64,000 nt of DNA. It comes from Flavobacteriales bacterium. GTDB taxonomy: Bacteria > Bacteroidota > Bacteroidia > Flavobacteriales_D > Sanyastnellaceae. This document shows positions 43,001 to 49,879 of the stretch, piece by piece; the stretch's first letter is position 1; the number at the start of each line of letters is the position of its first letter. The notes under the pieces were generated by a model. The model saw nothing but the letters and a program-made list of their open reading frames with translations, searched no databases and was not told the origin of the DNA. Location of the stretch: positions 62,001 through 126,000 of the forward strand of contig CANIBZ010000001.1 in assembly GCA_947466425.1 (NCBI GenBank). The letters run 5' to 3'. The position numbers and the translations under genes are program-made.

Positions 43001-43948
43001 ATGAAAAACGAAAAAGAAAATACAGCGAAGAAATCCTCTTGGTTCATGAGGGTTTTAGTGTTGGTGTTCTTTGTGCTTACGGGCGCTGGAACGCTCGCTC
43101 TGTGGGCTTTTTCAATTTCAAAACACAACGTTCAACCTGTGCCAGAAGTGCGAATTAATATTCAACGCGGTGACGGGGTGAATGAGTTAATTACAAAGGG
43201 AGAAGTGGACTCAATTGTTCACGTTCATTTTGGAATGTTGATTGGAACGCCCATAAATCAAATTGATGTTGGTGCCATTCAAGTAGCCGTTGATCGTCAC
43301 CCAGCAGTTCAATCGTGCAATGTGTTTTTAGGCGTAGATGGAATTTTACATGTTGATATTCAGCAGCGAGCTCCGATGTTTAGAGTCTTGAATAGTGATG
43401 GTACGGGATTCTACGTAGATACGTTGGGCCAATCATTCAGTTTGCTCGATCGTGCGGTGGCTTATGTTCCGGTTTTTTCAGTGGAAGGTACAATCGGTTC
43501 CATGGAATTTCCTGCTAACAAAGAGTATTACGACGACAATGCTTTAGGGCTTACGTATTTGGATGAGCTTGTTTTATTCGGAAGTCACATGCGGAAAAAT
43601 GCCGATTTAAAAGATTGGGTCGAGCATGTGCATTTATCAAGCGCGGGCACCATAGAAGTTATTCCGCGAATAGGAAGACATGTGATAGATTACGGAAGTA
43701 TCTATAATTTGGAAATGAAAACGAAAATGCTTTTTCAGTTTTATCGTTCACAGCTGTATATCACGGATCTTGAAAAATACAGCCGAATTAATTTGAATTT
43801 TGAAAATCAAATTATTTGTGAAAAGCGCGGAGTTTCTGTTTTCCCGGCTCCTGCAGATAGCTTGACAACGAATACGAACAATGCACCCATTGTGATAGCT
43901 AACGACTTAATACCCGCAGCGGCAACACCTGCACAACAACCTCAATAA
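43001..43948 (+). CDS. ftsQ: Cell division protein FtsQ
   Basis: This bitopic divisome protein has 315 residues with a short basic cytoplasmic N-terminus and one membrane helix (about residues 17-38). A periplasmic POTRA-like domain (about residues 60-125) ends in the FtsQ-type AVQSCNVFLGVDGILHVDIQQRAP segment. The beta domain after it has DTLGQSFSL and the RINLNFENQIIC strand. The C-terminal 35 residues are Pro/Ala/Gln-rich and probably disordered. Position between murC and ftsA supports the name. FtsQ bridges early and late divisome proteins. Confidence 0.92.
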   Translation: MKNEKENTAKKSSWFMRVLVLVFFVLTGAGTLALWAFSISKHNVQPVPEVRINIQRGDGVNELITKGEVDSIVHVHFGMLIGTPINQIDVGAIQVAVDRHPAVQSCNVFLGVDGILHVDIQQRAPMFRVLNSDGTGFYVDTLGQSFSLLDRAVAYVPVFSVEGTIGSMEFPANKEYYDDNALGLTYLDELVLFGSHMRKNADLKDWVEHVHLSSAGTIEVIPRIGRHVIDYGSIYNLEMKTKMLFQFYRSQLYITDLEKYSRINLNFENQIICEKRGVSVFPAPADSLTTNTNNAPIVIANDLIPAAATPAQQPQ

Positions 43949-43952
43949 TTAT

Positions 43953-45485
43953 TTGATGAATATGGAATATACATTTGCGACTTACAACAACCCAACCCCG
44001 AGTAACAAAGAAAAATTGGTAGTTGGAATTGATATTGGAACAACAAAGATTGCTTGTGTTGTTGGTAAAATAGATTCGTTTGGAAAAGTGACTATTCTTG
44101 GAATAGGTCGCAGTAAAAGCGACGGGGTGAAGCGTGGGATTGTTTTGAACATTGATCAAACGGTTGCTTCCATTAAAGAGGCCGTTCAAAAAGCCGAGAT
44201 AGAATGCGGAATCAAAGTTCACCGCGTGAATGTTGGAATCGCTGGTCAGCACATTAAGAGCATTCAGCAGCCGGGAATATATACTCGCAAGGAATTAGAG
44301 ACCGAGATAAGTTTGAGTGATTTACAAGCGTTGAAGGACGATATGTTCAAGATTCATGTTCCAGCAGGAGAATCAATCATACATGTTATTCCGCAAGAGT
44401 ATACTGTTGATACAGAGGGTGGAATTAAAGATCCGGTTGGAATGGCTGGTGTTCGTTTGCAAGCGAATTTTCACATCATTACAGGTTCACTTCCTGCTAT
44501 CAAAAATATTTATCGTTGTGTGAAATTGTCGGGTCTGGAAGTGGGTGAATTAACCTTAGAGCCGATTGCGAGTTCTGCGGCGGTGCTGAGCGAAGAGGAG
44601 AAGGAGGCTGGTGTTGCGTTGGTAGACATTGGTGGTGGAACAACAGACATCGCAATATTTCACGATGGGTTAATTCGTCATACCGCTGTGATTCCTTTCG
44701 GTGGAAATATTTTAACTGAAGACATTAAAACAGGATGTTCAATATTGAGCAGACATGCCGAGCAGTTGAAGGTTCAATACGGATCTGCCTTAGCCGCAGA
44801 AACACAAAATGCAAAAGTTGTTGTTCCTGGATTGAGTGGCAGAACGCCAAAGGAAATTACGTTGGGTGCGCTTTCTGGAATTATTGAAGCGCGCATGAAG
44901 GAAATTTTAGAGTTGGTTCACTTTGAAATTATGCGCAGTGGTTATGAGAGAAAGTTAATTGGTGGAATTGTATTGACCGGTGGTGGTGCGCAATTGAAGC
45001 ACATTAAGCAATTGGTTGAATACATTACAGGATTGGATTGCCGCATTGGTAAGCCCATTGAACACGTAGTTAATTATAAAGATGAGTCTCAGTTGCCACC
45101 AGCTCTTTCTACCGGCGTAGGTCTTGTTATTACTGGAGAGGAGAATGTGGGTGAAGATTATTTCGAGCGTGTTCTTGGAGAAGAGTTAGTTGAAGATAAC
45201 GTAGCGTCAGAAATGCAAACAGAGATTCAATCAGAAGATACCGAGGTAGAAGAAGTGTTTGTTCCTATTGGTGATTTCTCTTCATACATGGAGACCATGG
45301 AAGACGAGGTCGAAGATTCATCAGAAGAAGTGACGCAAATGGCGAATGTTCAGGATGAGTCAGTTCACACCCAAGAAGAAGCCATCCAGAAACCTGAGAA
45401 AATTCGTGGTCCACGAAAGCCTTTCGGCGAGAGTATGTTAAGTCGATTCAAAGGATTCTTTGAAAACGACGAAGCGGTAAATTAA
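43953..45485 (+). CDS. ftsA: Cell division protein FtsA
   Basis: FtsA is an actin-like ATPase that tethers the FtsZ ring to the membrane. The 510-residue product has the nucleotide-binding motifs VVGIDIGTTKIACVVG (about residues 23-38), VDIGGGTTDIAIF (about residues 223-235) and VLTGGGAQLKHI (about residue 335). The C-terminus is longer than in E. coli, with a 70-residue acidic linker. It ends in an amphipathic segment (ESMLSRFKGFFEN) suited to membrane binding. It is the last gene of the cluster: no ftsZ follows, and the 3' end overlaps the convergent methyltransferase gene by 4 bp. Confidence 0.95.
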   Translation: MMNMEYTFATYNNPTPSNKEKLVVGIDIGTTKIACVVGKIDSFGKVTILGIGRSKSDGVKRGIVLNIDQTVASIKEAVQKAEIECGIKVHRVNVGIAGQHIKSIQQPGIYTRKELETEISLSDLQALKDDMFKIHVPAGESIIHVIPQEYTVDTEGGIKDPVGMAGVRLQANFHIITGSLPAIKNIYRCVKLSGLEVGELTLEPIASSAAVLSEEEKEAGVALVDIGGGTTDIAIFHDGLIRHTAVIPFGGNILTEDIKTGCSILSRHAEQLKVQYGSALAAETQNAKVVVPGLSGRTPKEITLGALSGIIEARMKEILELVHFEIMRSGYERKLIGGIVLTGGGAQLKHIKQLVEYITGLDCRIGKPIEHVVNYKDESQLPPALSTGVGLVITGEENVGEDYFERVLGEELVEDNVASEMQTEIQSEDTEVEEVFVPIGDFSSYMETMEDEVEDSSEEVTQMANVQDESVHTQEEAIQKPEKIRGPRKPFGESMLSRFKGFFENDEAVN

Positions 45486-46903
45486 TTTTTTTCGAAAAGT
45501 GCCACCGCCTCCAAATGCGAGGTGTGTGGGAACTGATCAACGAAACTAATTTTCTTCAAATTATATCCAGAAAGAATCAGTGTCTCGCAATCTCGTGCTT
45601 GTGTCGCAGGATTGCATGAGATGTAAACGATGCGCTTCGCATCGAGTCCGATTACTTTTCTTAATGTCTTTGGCGAAATGCCTCCACGGGGAGGGTCGAG
45701 AACCAACGTGTTGATTTGGTTTTGAAACTGCGGTTGTTCCAACAAGAATTTTCCGACATCGGCTGCGAAGAATTCAATATTCGAAATATTGTTTTCTTTT
45801 GCATTTTTCTTCGCGTCTTCAATTGCAGCTTCCACAATATCTACTCCCACGACAGGCAAAGAAGTTTTTTGCGCAATGAGTTGTCCTATTGTTCCTGTTC
45901 CACAAAACAGATCGAGAATATATCCATCGGGAACCTCAGCTGGATTGCAGTAATCTATTGCCTTGGTGTAAAGTCTTTCAGCGCTTTTCGGATTGGTTTG
46001 AAAGAAGCTCTTCATATTTACTTTGAACTTCAATCCCAATAAAATTTCTTCGATTTCAGAATTTCCGTAGAGCAGATGCGAAGAGCCATTCAAAGGTTCG
46101 GCGCGGTCTCCAGTGTCATCATTCAACGTATGAATAATTCCTCCGCAGCGATCTCCAAGTATGTCTAATACAAGCTTCACGAATTCATCTCGATTGAATT
46201 GTTCAAGACCAACCGAAGAGGTTACGAGGTTAATCAGCAGAAGGTCGTGGGTGAATGATTTTCGAACCACAACGTATCTGAAGAATCCTTCGCGCTTAGG
46301 TGGATGCCAAGCAGGAAGTCCGCTGTTAATGCAGAAGGCACGAATGCGATGAAGGTTGTTTTCGAATGTCTCATCGAAGAGACCTGATTCAGCATCCAGA
46401 TTTTCAACCATCCACCAGGTACCCCTGTGCTTGAAACCCAATCCGAAATCATCGAGTTCTGTTTTGGTTGGAAGGTCGTAGCGTATAGCACTGAAGCTAT
46501 ACTCCATTTTGTTTCGGTAGTTCCAAACGGAGGGAGAATCGATGTATTCATCGAAGAGCTCGTCTATGTTCTCAATTTTCCCAATGCGCTTGTAGAGTTG
46601 AAGACAAGAATCCTTTTTCGCTTCGTGTTGTTTTTCTATAGGCCATGCGGCGTAAGGTGCGCCTGGAATACGCTGGTAAGGCAGGTCAATTTCATCGGGA
46701 GAGTTCTCAAGTACTTCAACCAATTTGCAATTCGCAAATCGTTTATCGGGCTTAATCACTTGCGCGCGCACAAGCTGTCCAGGGAATGTATTTTCAACAA
46801 AAACGGTAAAATCGCCTTTGTCGGTTTTCAATAGTCCAATGCCATTGCCTCCGAAGGCAAAGCGGTCTATCTTAATATCGAGTATTTGATTTTTTTTCAG
46901 CAC
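45482..46903 (-). CDS. rlmD: RlmD/TrmA-family RNA m5U methyltransferase
   Basis: This enzyme methylates C5 of a uridine in RNA, most likely in 23S rRNA by analogy with RlmD/RlmCD. The 473-residue protein starts at a GTG (46903) with LKKNQILDI. An N-terminal TRAM-like OB domain (about residues 1-60) precedes the catalytic domain, which has FFQTNPKSAERLY, the SAM motif LDLFCGTGTIGQ and DPPRGG. The nucleophile region is YISCNPATQARD, and the final catalytic Glu is in HLEAVALF. The four-cysteine Fe-S motif of E. coli RlmD is not visible: the corresponding stretch YQRIPGAPYAAWPIEKQ has no cysteines. Upstream codons in this frame (to 46975) are encoded by array C and are not part of the gene. Confidence 0.85.
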   Translation of the reverse strand: MLKKNQILDIKIDRFAFGGNGIGLLKTDKGDFTVFVENTFPGQLVRAQVIKPDKRFANCKLVEVLENSPDEIDLPYQRIPGAPYAAWPIEKQHEAKKDSCLQLYKRIGKIENIDELFDEYIDSPSVWNYRNKMEYSFSAIRYDLPTKTELDDFGLGFKHRGTWWMVENLDAESGLFDETFENNLHRIRAFCINSGLPAWHPPKREGFFRYVVVRKSFTHDLLLINLVTSSVGLEQFNRDEFVKLVLDILGDRCGGIIHTLNDDTGDRAEPLNGSSHLLYGNSEIEEILLGLKFKVNMKSFFQTNPKSAERLYTKAIDYCNPAEVPDGYILDLFCGTGTIGQLIAQKTSLPVVGVDIVEAAIEDAKKNAKENNISNIEFFAADVGKFLLEQPQFQNQINTLVLDPPRGGISPKTLRKVIGLDAKRIVYISCNPATQARDCETLILSGYNLKKISFVDQFPHTSHLEAVALFEKN

Positions 46904-46917
46904 GGGGCAAAGATATG

Positions 46918-47155
46918 TTCTTCGAAAGATGCTTTGCAAGATACTTCGTAAGATACTTTGTAAGATGCTTTGCAAGATTCTACCAAAGATGTGTTACAAG
47001 ATACTTCGTAAGATGGTTTGCAAGATTCTACGAAAGATGCTGCGCAAGATACTTCGTAAGATGCTTTGCAAGATACTTTGTAAGATTCTACGAAAGATGT
47101 GTTACAAGATACTTCGTAAGATGCTTTGCAAGATACTTTGTAAGATTCTTCGAAA
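46918..47155 (+). repeat. Tandem mini-hairpin array C, left half (forward)
   Basis: A partial unit at 46918-46927 leads into 19 consecutive 12-bp units (46928-47155) of the form GA-stem3-NNN-stem3'-A. The set includes GA-TGC-TTT-GCA-A, GA-TAC-TTC-GTA-A, GA-TTC-TAC-GAA-A and GA-TGT-GTT-ACA-A. Seventeen of 19 have perfect stems; the exceptions are 46976 and 47012. The order shows higher-order repeats of several units, so it expanded by duplication. It starts 15 bp upstream of the rlmD start codon. In the frame homologous to array B it contains TAA stops, so it is not coding there. Confidence 0.92.
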
Positions 47156-47159
47156 GGTC

Positions 47160-47375
47160 TCGTGAAGCGTCTTGCGTAGCATCTTGTGCAACATCTTGTG
47201 TAACATCTCGCATAGCGTCTCGCGAAGCGTCTTGCGTAGCATCTTGTGCAACATCTTGTGCAACATCTTGTGTAACATCTCGCATAGCGTCTCGCGAAGC
47301 GTCTTGCGTAGCATCTTGTGCAACATCTCGCGAAGCGTCTTGCGTAGCATCTTTCGTAGAATCTTGCGAAGCATT
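47160..47375 (-). repeat. Tandem mini-hairpin array C, right half (inverted)
   Basis: Eighteen 12-bp units run in the opposite orientation to the left half, directly after a 4-bp junction (47156-47159). On the plus strand they read T-stem3-NNN-stem3'-TC, for example T-TGC-GTA-GCA-TC, T-TGT-GCA-ACA-TC, T-CGC-GAA-GCG-TC and T-TTC-GTA-GAA-TC. Seventeen stems are perfect and the first needs one G-T pair. A five-unit block (TGC, TGT, TGT, CGC, CGC stems) recurs. It ends about 30 bp before the next gene. The two halves together fill the 503-bp gap between divergent genes (46904-47406) almost completely and leave no room for promoters outside them. Confidence 0.92.
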
Positions 47376-47406
47376 GTTTATCTTCGTTGAAACAAAAAAC
47401 ACACTC

Positions 47407-47742
47407 ATGAAATCGATTGTTCTACTTTTTGCCTTGTGCGTATTTGGAATAGGTGCAAGTGCACAAAAGATTTATTCAGTAGATGCTGAATACAAGGCGC
47501 AGGTGAAAGTTTATGTTGTGGATGCCGAGTACAAAGCAGATTTACTGGTTTATAAGGAAGACGCGGAGTATAAGGCAGGTAGCAATGACGGTCGTTGGTA
47601 CTTTGTAGATGCAGAGTACAAAGCGACTAAGAAAATATATTTTGAAGATGCCGAGTACAAGGCTGATTTGAAAATTTATTTCGTCGATGCAGAGTACAAA
47701 GCAGGTTGGAAGAATGCTTCTAAGAAGCACTTGTTGTTCTAA
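47407..47742 (+). CDS. Small secreted DAEYKA-repeat protein (DUF6150-like)
   Basis: This 111-residue product has a signal peptide (MKSIVLLFALCVFGIGASA-Q). The mature part is almost entirely six copies of DAEYKA separated by 7-12 residues of alternating beta-strand pattern (KVYVV, LLVYKE, WYFV, KIYFE, KIYFV). It ends in KKHLLF. I recall a Bacteroidota family (DUF6150) with the same layout, in which the repeat is usually a DYENQAD-like motif. The repeats suggest a small beta-solenoid or sheet with regular acidic and tyrosine positions. No function is known to me. Its 5' flank is entirely array C. The frame is open far upstream through that array, which is not coding in my view. Confidence 0.72.
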   Translation: MKSIVLLFALCVFGIGASAQKIYSVDAEYKAQVKVYVVDAEYKADLLVYKEDAEYKAGSNDGRWYFVDAEYKATKKIYFEDAEYKADLKIYFVDAEYKAGWKNASKKHLLF

Positions 47743-47750
47743 ATTCGTCC

Positions 47751-49163
47751 ATGCGAAAAATAAATCTGTTTCTTCCTGTTGTTCTTGCATTCGCGATAAC
47801 TCTTGGGTTGCCGAATTGGTTGTCGTGGAATGAACGGGTAGTCTTGTCAACGGTTTTAGTTATGCTTTGGTGGTGGATATCTGAAGTGATACCCATGGCA
47901 GTAACCGCTCTAATTCCAATTTTGGTTTTTCCAATTTCGAATGTCATGAGTATGGAAAAGGTGGTTGTGCCTTATGCCGATAAATTTGTCTTTTTATTTC
48001 TAGGCGGTTTCTTGTTGGCCTTAGCTATTGAGAAACACGGATTGCATAAACGGATTGCTTTTCGATTGTTGGATCTAGCGGGTAACGCGAAAGCACGAAT
48101 ACTGTTGGCTGTTATGTTGTCTTCCTATGTTCTAAGCATGTGGATTAGCAATACGGCAACTGCGATGATGCTAATACCCATTGCGGCATCTGTTGCTCAT
48201 TTGCTTTCAGCCCATCAGCATGAGGCGAAGTTTAAACGCGCGTTGGTTTTGGGAGTGGCTTATGCCGCAAGCATTGGTGGCATGGCCACATTGATTGGAA
48301 CTCCTCCGAACGTTGCTGCTGCAGGTATAGTGAAGGAACAGTTTGGTGAAGAAATTTCATTCTTGGATTGGATGAAGTACGGCGTTCCGTTTTCATTGGT
48401 CTTGTTGTTACTGGTTTTTCTGGTTCTTTCTAAAATTCATTTCAAGCGGAAAGAAACCATTGAGGGTGCTCATGCGGAATTGCATAGCATTCGCGAGGGA
48501 ATGGGCGGCATAACGAAATCTGAAAAGCGCGTGTTGCTTGTCTTTTTGGGAGCTGTTCTTTGCTGGATTTTCCAATCGCCTATTTCGAAAGCGTTGAATG
48601 TTCCGGCTTTTAATGATACGTGGATAGCCTTAGCATTTGGATTGTCTTTGTTTTTCATTCCGAATAAATCAAGTGAGCCGAATGATCGTTCGGTAGCCTT
48701 GTTGGAATGGACCGACACGGAGAAATTGTCGTGGGGAGTGTTGTTGATGTTTGGTGGAGGGTTGGCGTTATCGCTTGCTTTTAAAGAAGTTGGATTGTTG
48801 GAACGGTTGTCGCAATGGCTCGTTGTGGTGAATGTTGGAAGTTCAACCTTTTATTTGATTATGCTTTGTGGAATAGGCCTGTTGATTACAGCACTTATGA
48901 GCAACTTGGCTATGGTTACGTTGTTTGTTCCTATTGTAGGTGTGCTAGCCCAAGCGAATGGAATTTCTCCTGCTGCGTGGGCTATTCCAGTCACCTTAGC
49001 AGCGAGTTGTGACTTTATGTTTCCGATGAGCACTCCGCCGAATGCGATAGCTTATGGGACTGGATGGGTGAAGGCAAAGGACATGTTCACCATTGGAATT
49101 GTTGTGAATCTGATTTCTTTTTTGTTATTGGTATTACTCGTTTTTTTTAGTTCGATTTTATAG
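47751..49163 (+). CDS. DASS/SLC13-family sodium-coupled anion (dicarboxylate) transporter
   Basis: This inner-membrane symporter has 470 residues and about eleven to twelve hydrophobic segments. It has the two DASS repeat motifs: WISNTATAMMLIPI (about residue 132) with GTPPN nearby (about 188), and TALMSNLAMVTLFVP (about residue 382) with MSTPPNAIAYGTG (about 420). The SN[T/L] and TPPN tips form the sodium and carboxylate sites in structures of this family. Substrates are C4 or C6 carboxylates or sulfate; which one cannot be read here. It follows the DAEYKA gene by 8 bp and may share its transcript. It converges with the broken lipoprotein gene, overlapping by 6 bp. Confidence 0.9.
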   Translation: MRKINLFLPVVLAFAITLGLPNWLSWNERVVLSTVLVMLWWWISEVIPMAVTALIPILVFPISNVMSMEKVVVPYADKFVFLFLGGFLLALAIEKHGLHKRIAFRLLDLAGNAKARILLAVMLSSYVLSMWISNTATAMMLIPIAASVAHLLSAHQHEAKFKRALVLGVAYAASIGGMATLIGTPPNVAAAGIVKEQFGEEISFLDWMKYGVPFSLVLLLLVFLVLSKIHFKRKETIEGAHAELHSIREGMGGITKSEKRVLLVFLGAVLCWIFQSPISKALNVPAFNDTWIALAFGLSLFFIPNKSSEPNDRSVALLEWTDTEKLSWGVLLMFGGGLALSLAFKEVGLLERLSQWLVVVNVGSSTFYLIMLCGIGLLITALMSNLAMVTLFVPIVGVLAQANGISPAAWAIPVTLAASCDFMFPMSTPPNAIAYGTGWVKAKDMFTIGIVVNLISFLLLVLLVFFSSIL

Positions 49164-49788
49164 TCCATAAACAGCCAACAAGAGAAGAAGAATTATAAAA
49201 GCAACTCCGATAATATAAAGTGGCCAACACATGATACGCCAGTACTTTTTTATTTTGTTTAAATAGTAACTTTCGTGAGGACTGAATTTTGCTAATCGTT
49301 TAATTTTATTAATGATCGCAAGATTAATTAGTAGCAAGGGCAGGTATAGAAAGTAAAATGGGAATATGGTCAGTATAGCCGAAGTTATGAGATAATTAGC
49401 AAGATGGTCAAGCTTGGCCTTGTCTCTAGCACTAAGAACAATATTTCCGGAATCATAAGGTTCAGGATTGCCACCGGTAATGATATTCGGTGTGACATAT
49501 TCTTCATCTGTTTTGGCTGGATTGTCTGGTATTACAGTGTCTTTTAAAAACACTTCTTTGCTTTATTGGTTGGCTAGGAGTGACTTCAGAAATTAAAAGT
49601 ACTTCTGAGTTCTCTGAAGCACTAATTATATGAGTGGCGTTAGGCTCTTCATGAAGCTCGATTTTCTGAGGTTTACTATTTGAATGAAACCATTCAATGT
49701 GGTACCCTGGAGAATATAGCTTTTTCTCGATAGAGCAAGAGGTCAAAGCCAAACATGAAAGAATAGTTAAGTAGTAACTGTATTTCAT
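49158..49788 (-). pseudogene. Frameshifted lipoprotein with C-terminal membrane segments (paralogue of the 25197 lipoprotein)
   Basis: Translation from 49788 (MKYSYYLTILSCLALTSC) gives a lipoprotein signal and the head SCSIEKKLYSPGYHIEW, nearly the same as in the protein at 25197. It continues to a stop at 49504. From about 49550 on, a second frame (shifted by one base) is open to 49158. It carries the acidic linker and two hydrophobic segments expected for the rest of such a protein. The frames change at a run of five T and four A on the minus strand (about 49542-49550). Removing one T would join them as ...QRSVLKDTVIPDN... This is either a sequencing or assembly homopolymer error or a real inactivating mutation. 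A GTG at 49553 could restart translation but lacks a signal peptide. Confidence 0.6.
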
Positions 49789-49879
49789 AATATGAAAATA
49801 CAAATGGAAGAGGTTTTGTCGAAATCTAAATTTCATTCATGAAAATAGACTTCAATGAAATAAGTGTTAACCCAGAAAT

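Noticed and set aside
46904-46975. N-terminal extension of the RNA methyltransferase (repetitive Q/S/I/L/R)
   Set aside because: It is translated array C; the GTG at 46903 gives the normal N-terminus.
46918-47375. CRISPR array
   Set aside because: Units are contiguous 12-mers without unique 30-40 bp spacers, and no cas gene is present.
47088-47408. Minus-strand frame reading D-x-x-Q repeats like the array B lipoprotein
   Set aside because: It has no signal peptide, no conserved head or tail and runs into the differently oriented left half. It is the same nucleotide repeat rather than a gene, though a decayed coding copy cannot be fully excluded.
46915-47742. Long plus-strand reading frame joining the repeats to the DAEYKA protein
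   Set aside because: The upstream part is array C read as R/F/C-rich nonsense. The signal peptide at 47407 marks the real start. Because units are self-complementary, several frames on both strands stay open by composition alone.
49158-49553. Independent membrane protein gene starting at GTG 49553
   Set aside because: It lacks its own signal and reads naturally as the second half of the frameshifted lipoprotein, so it is recorded as a pseudogene part.
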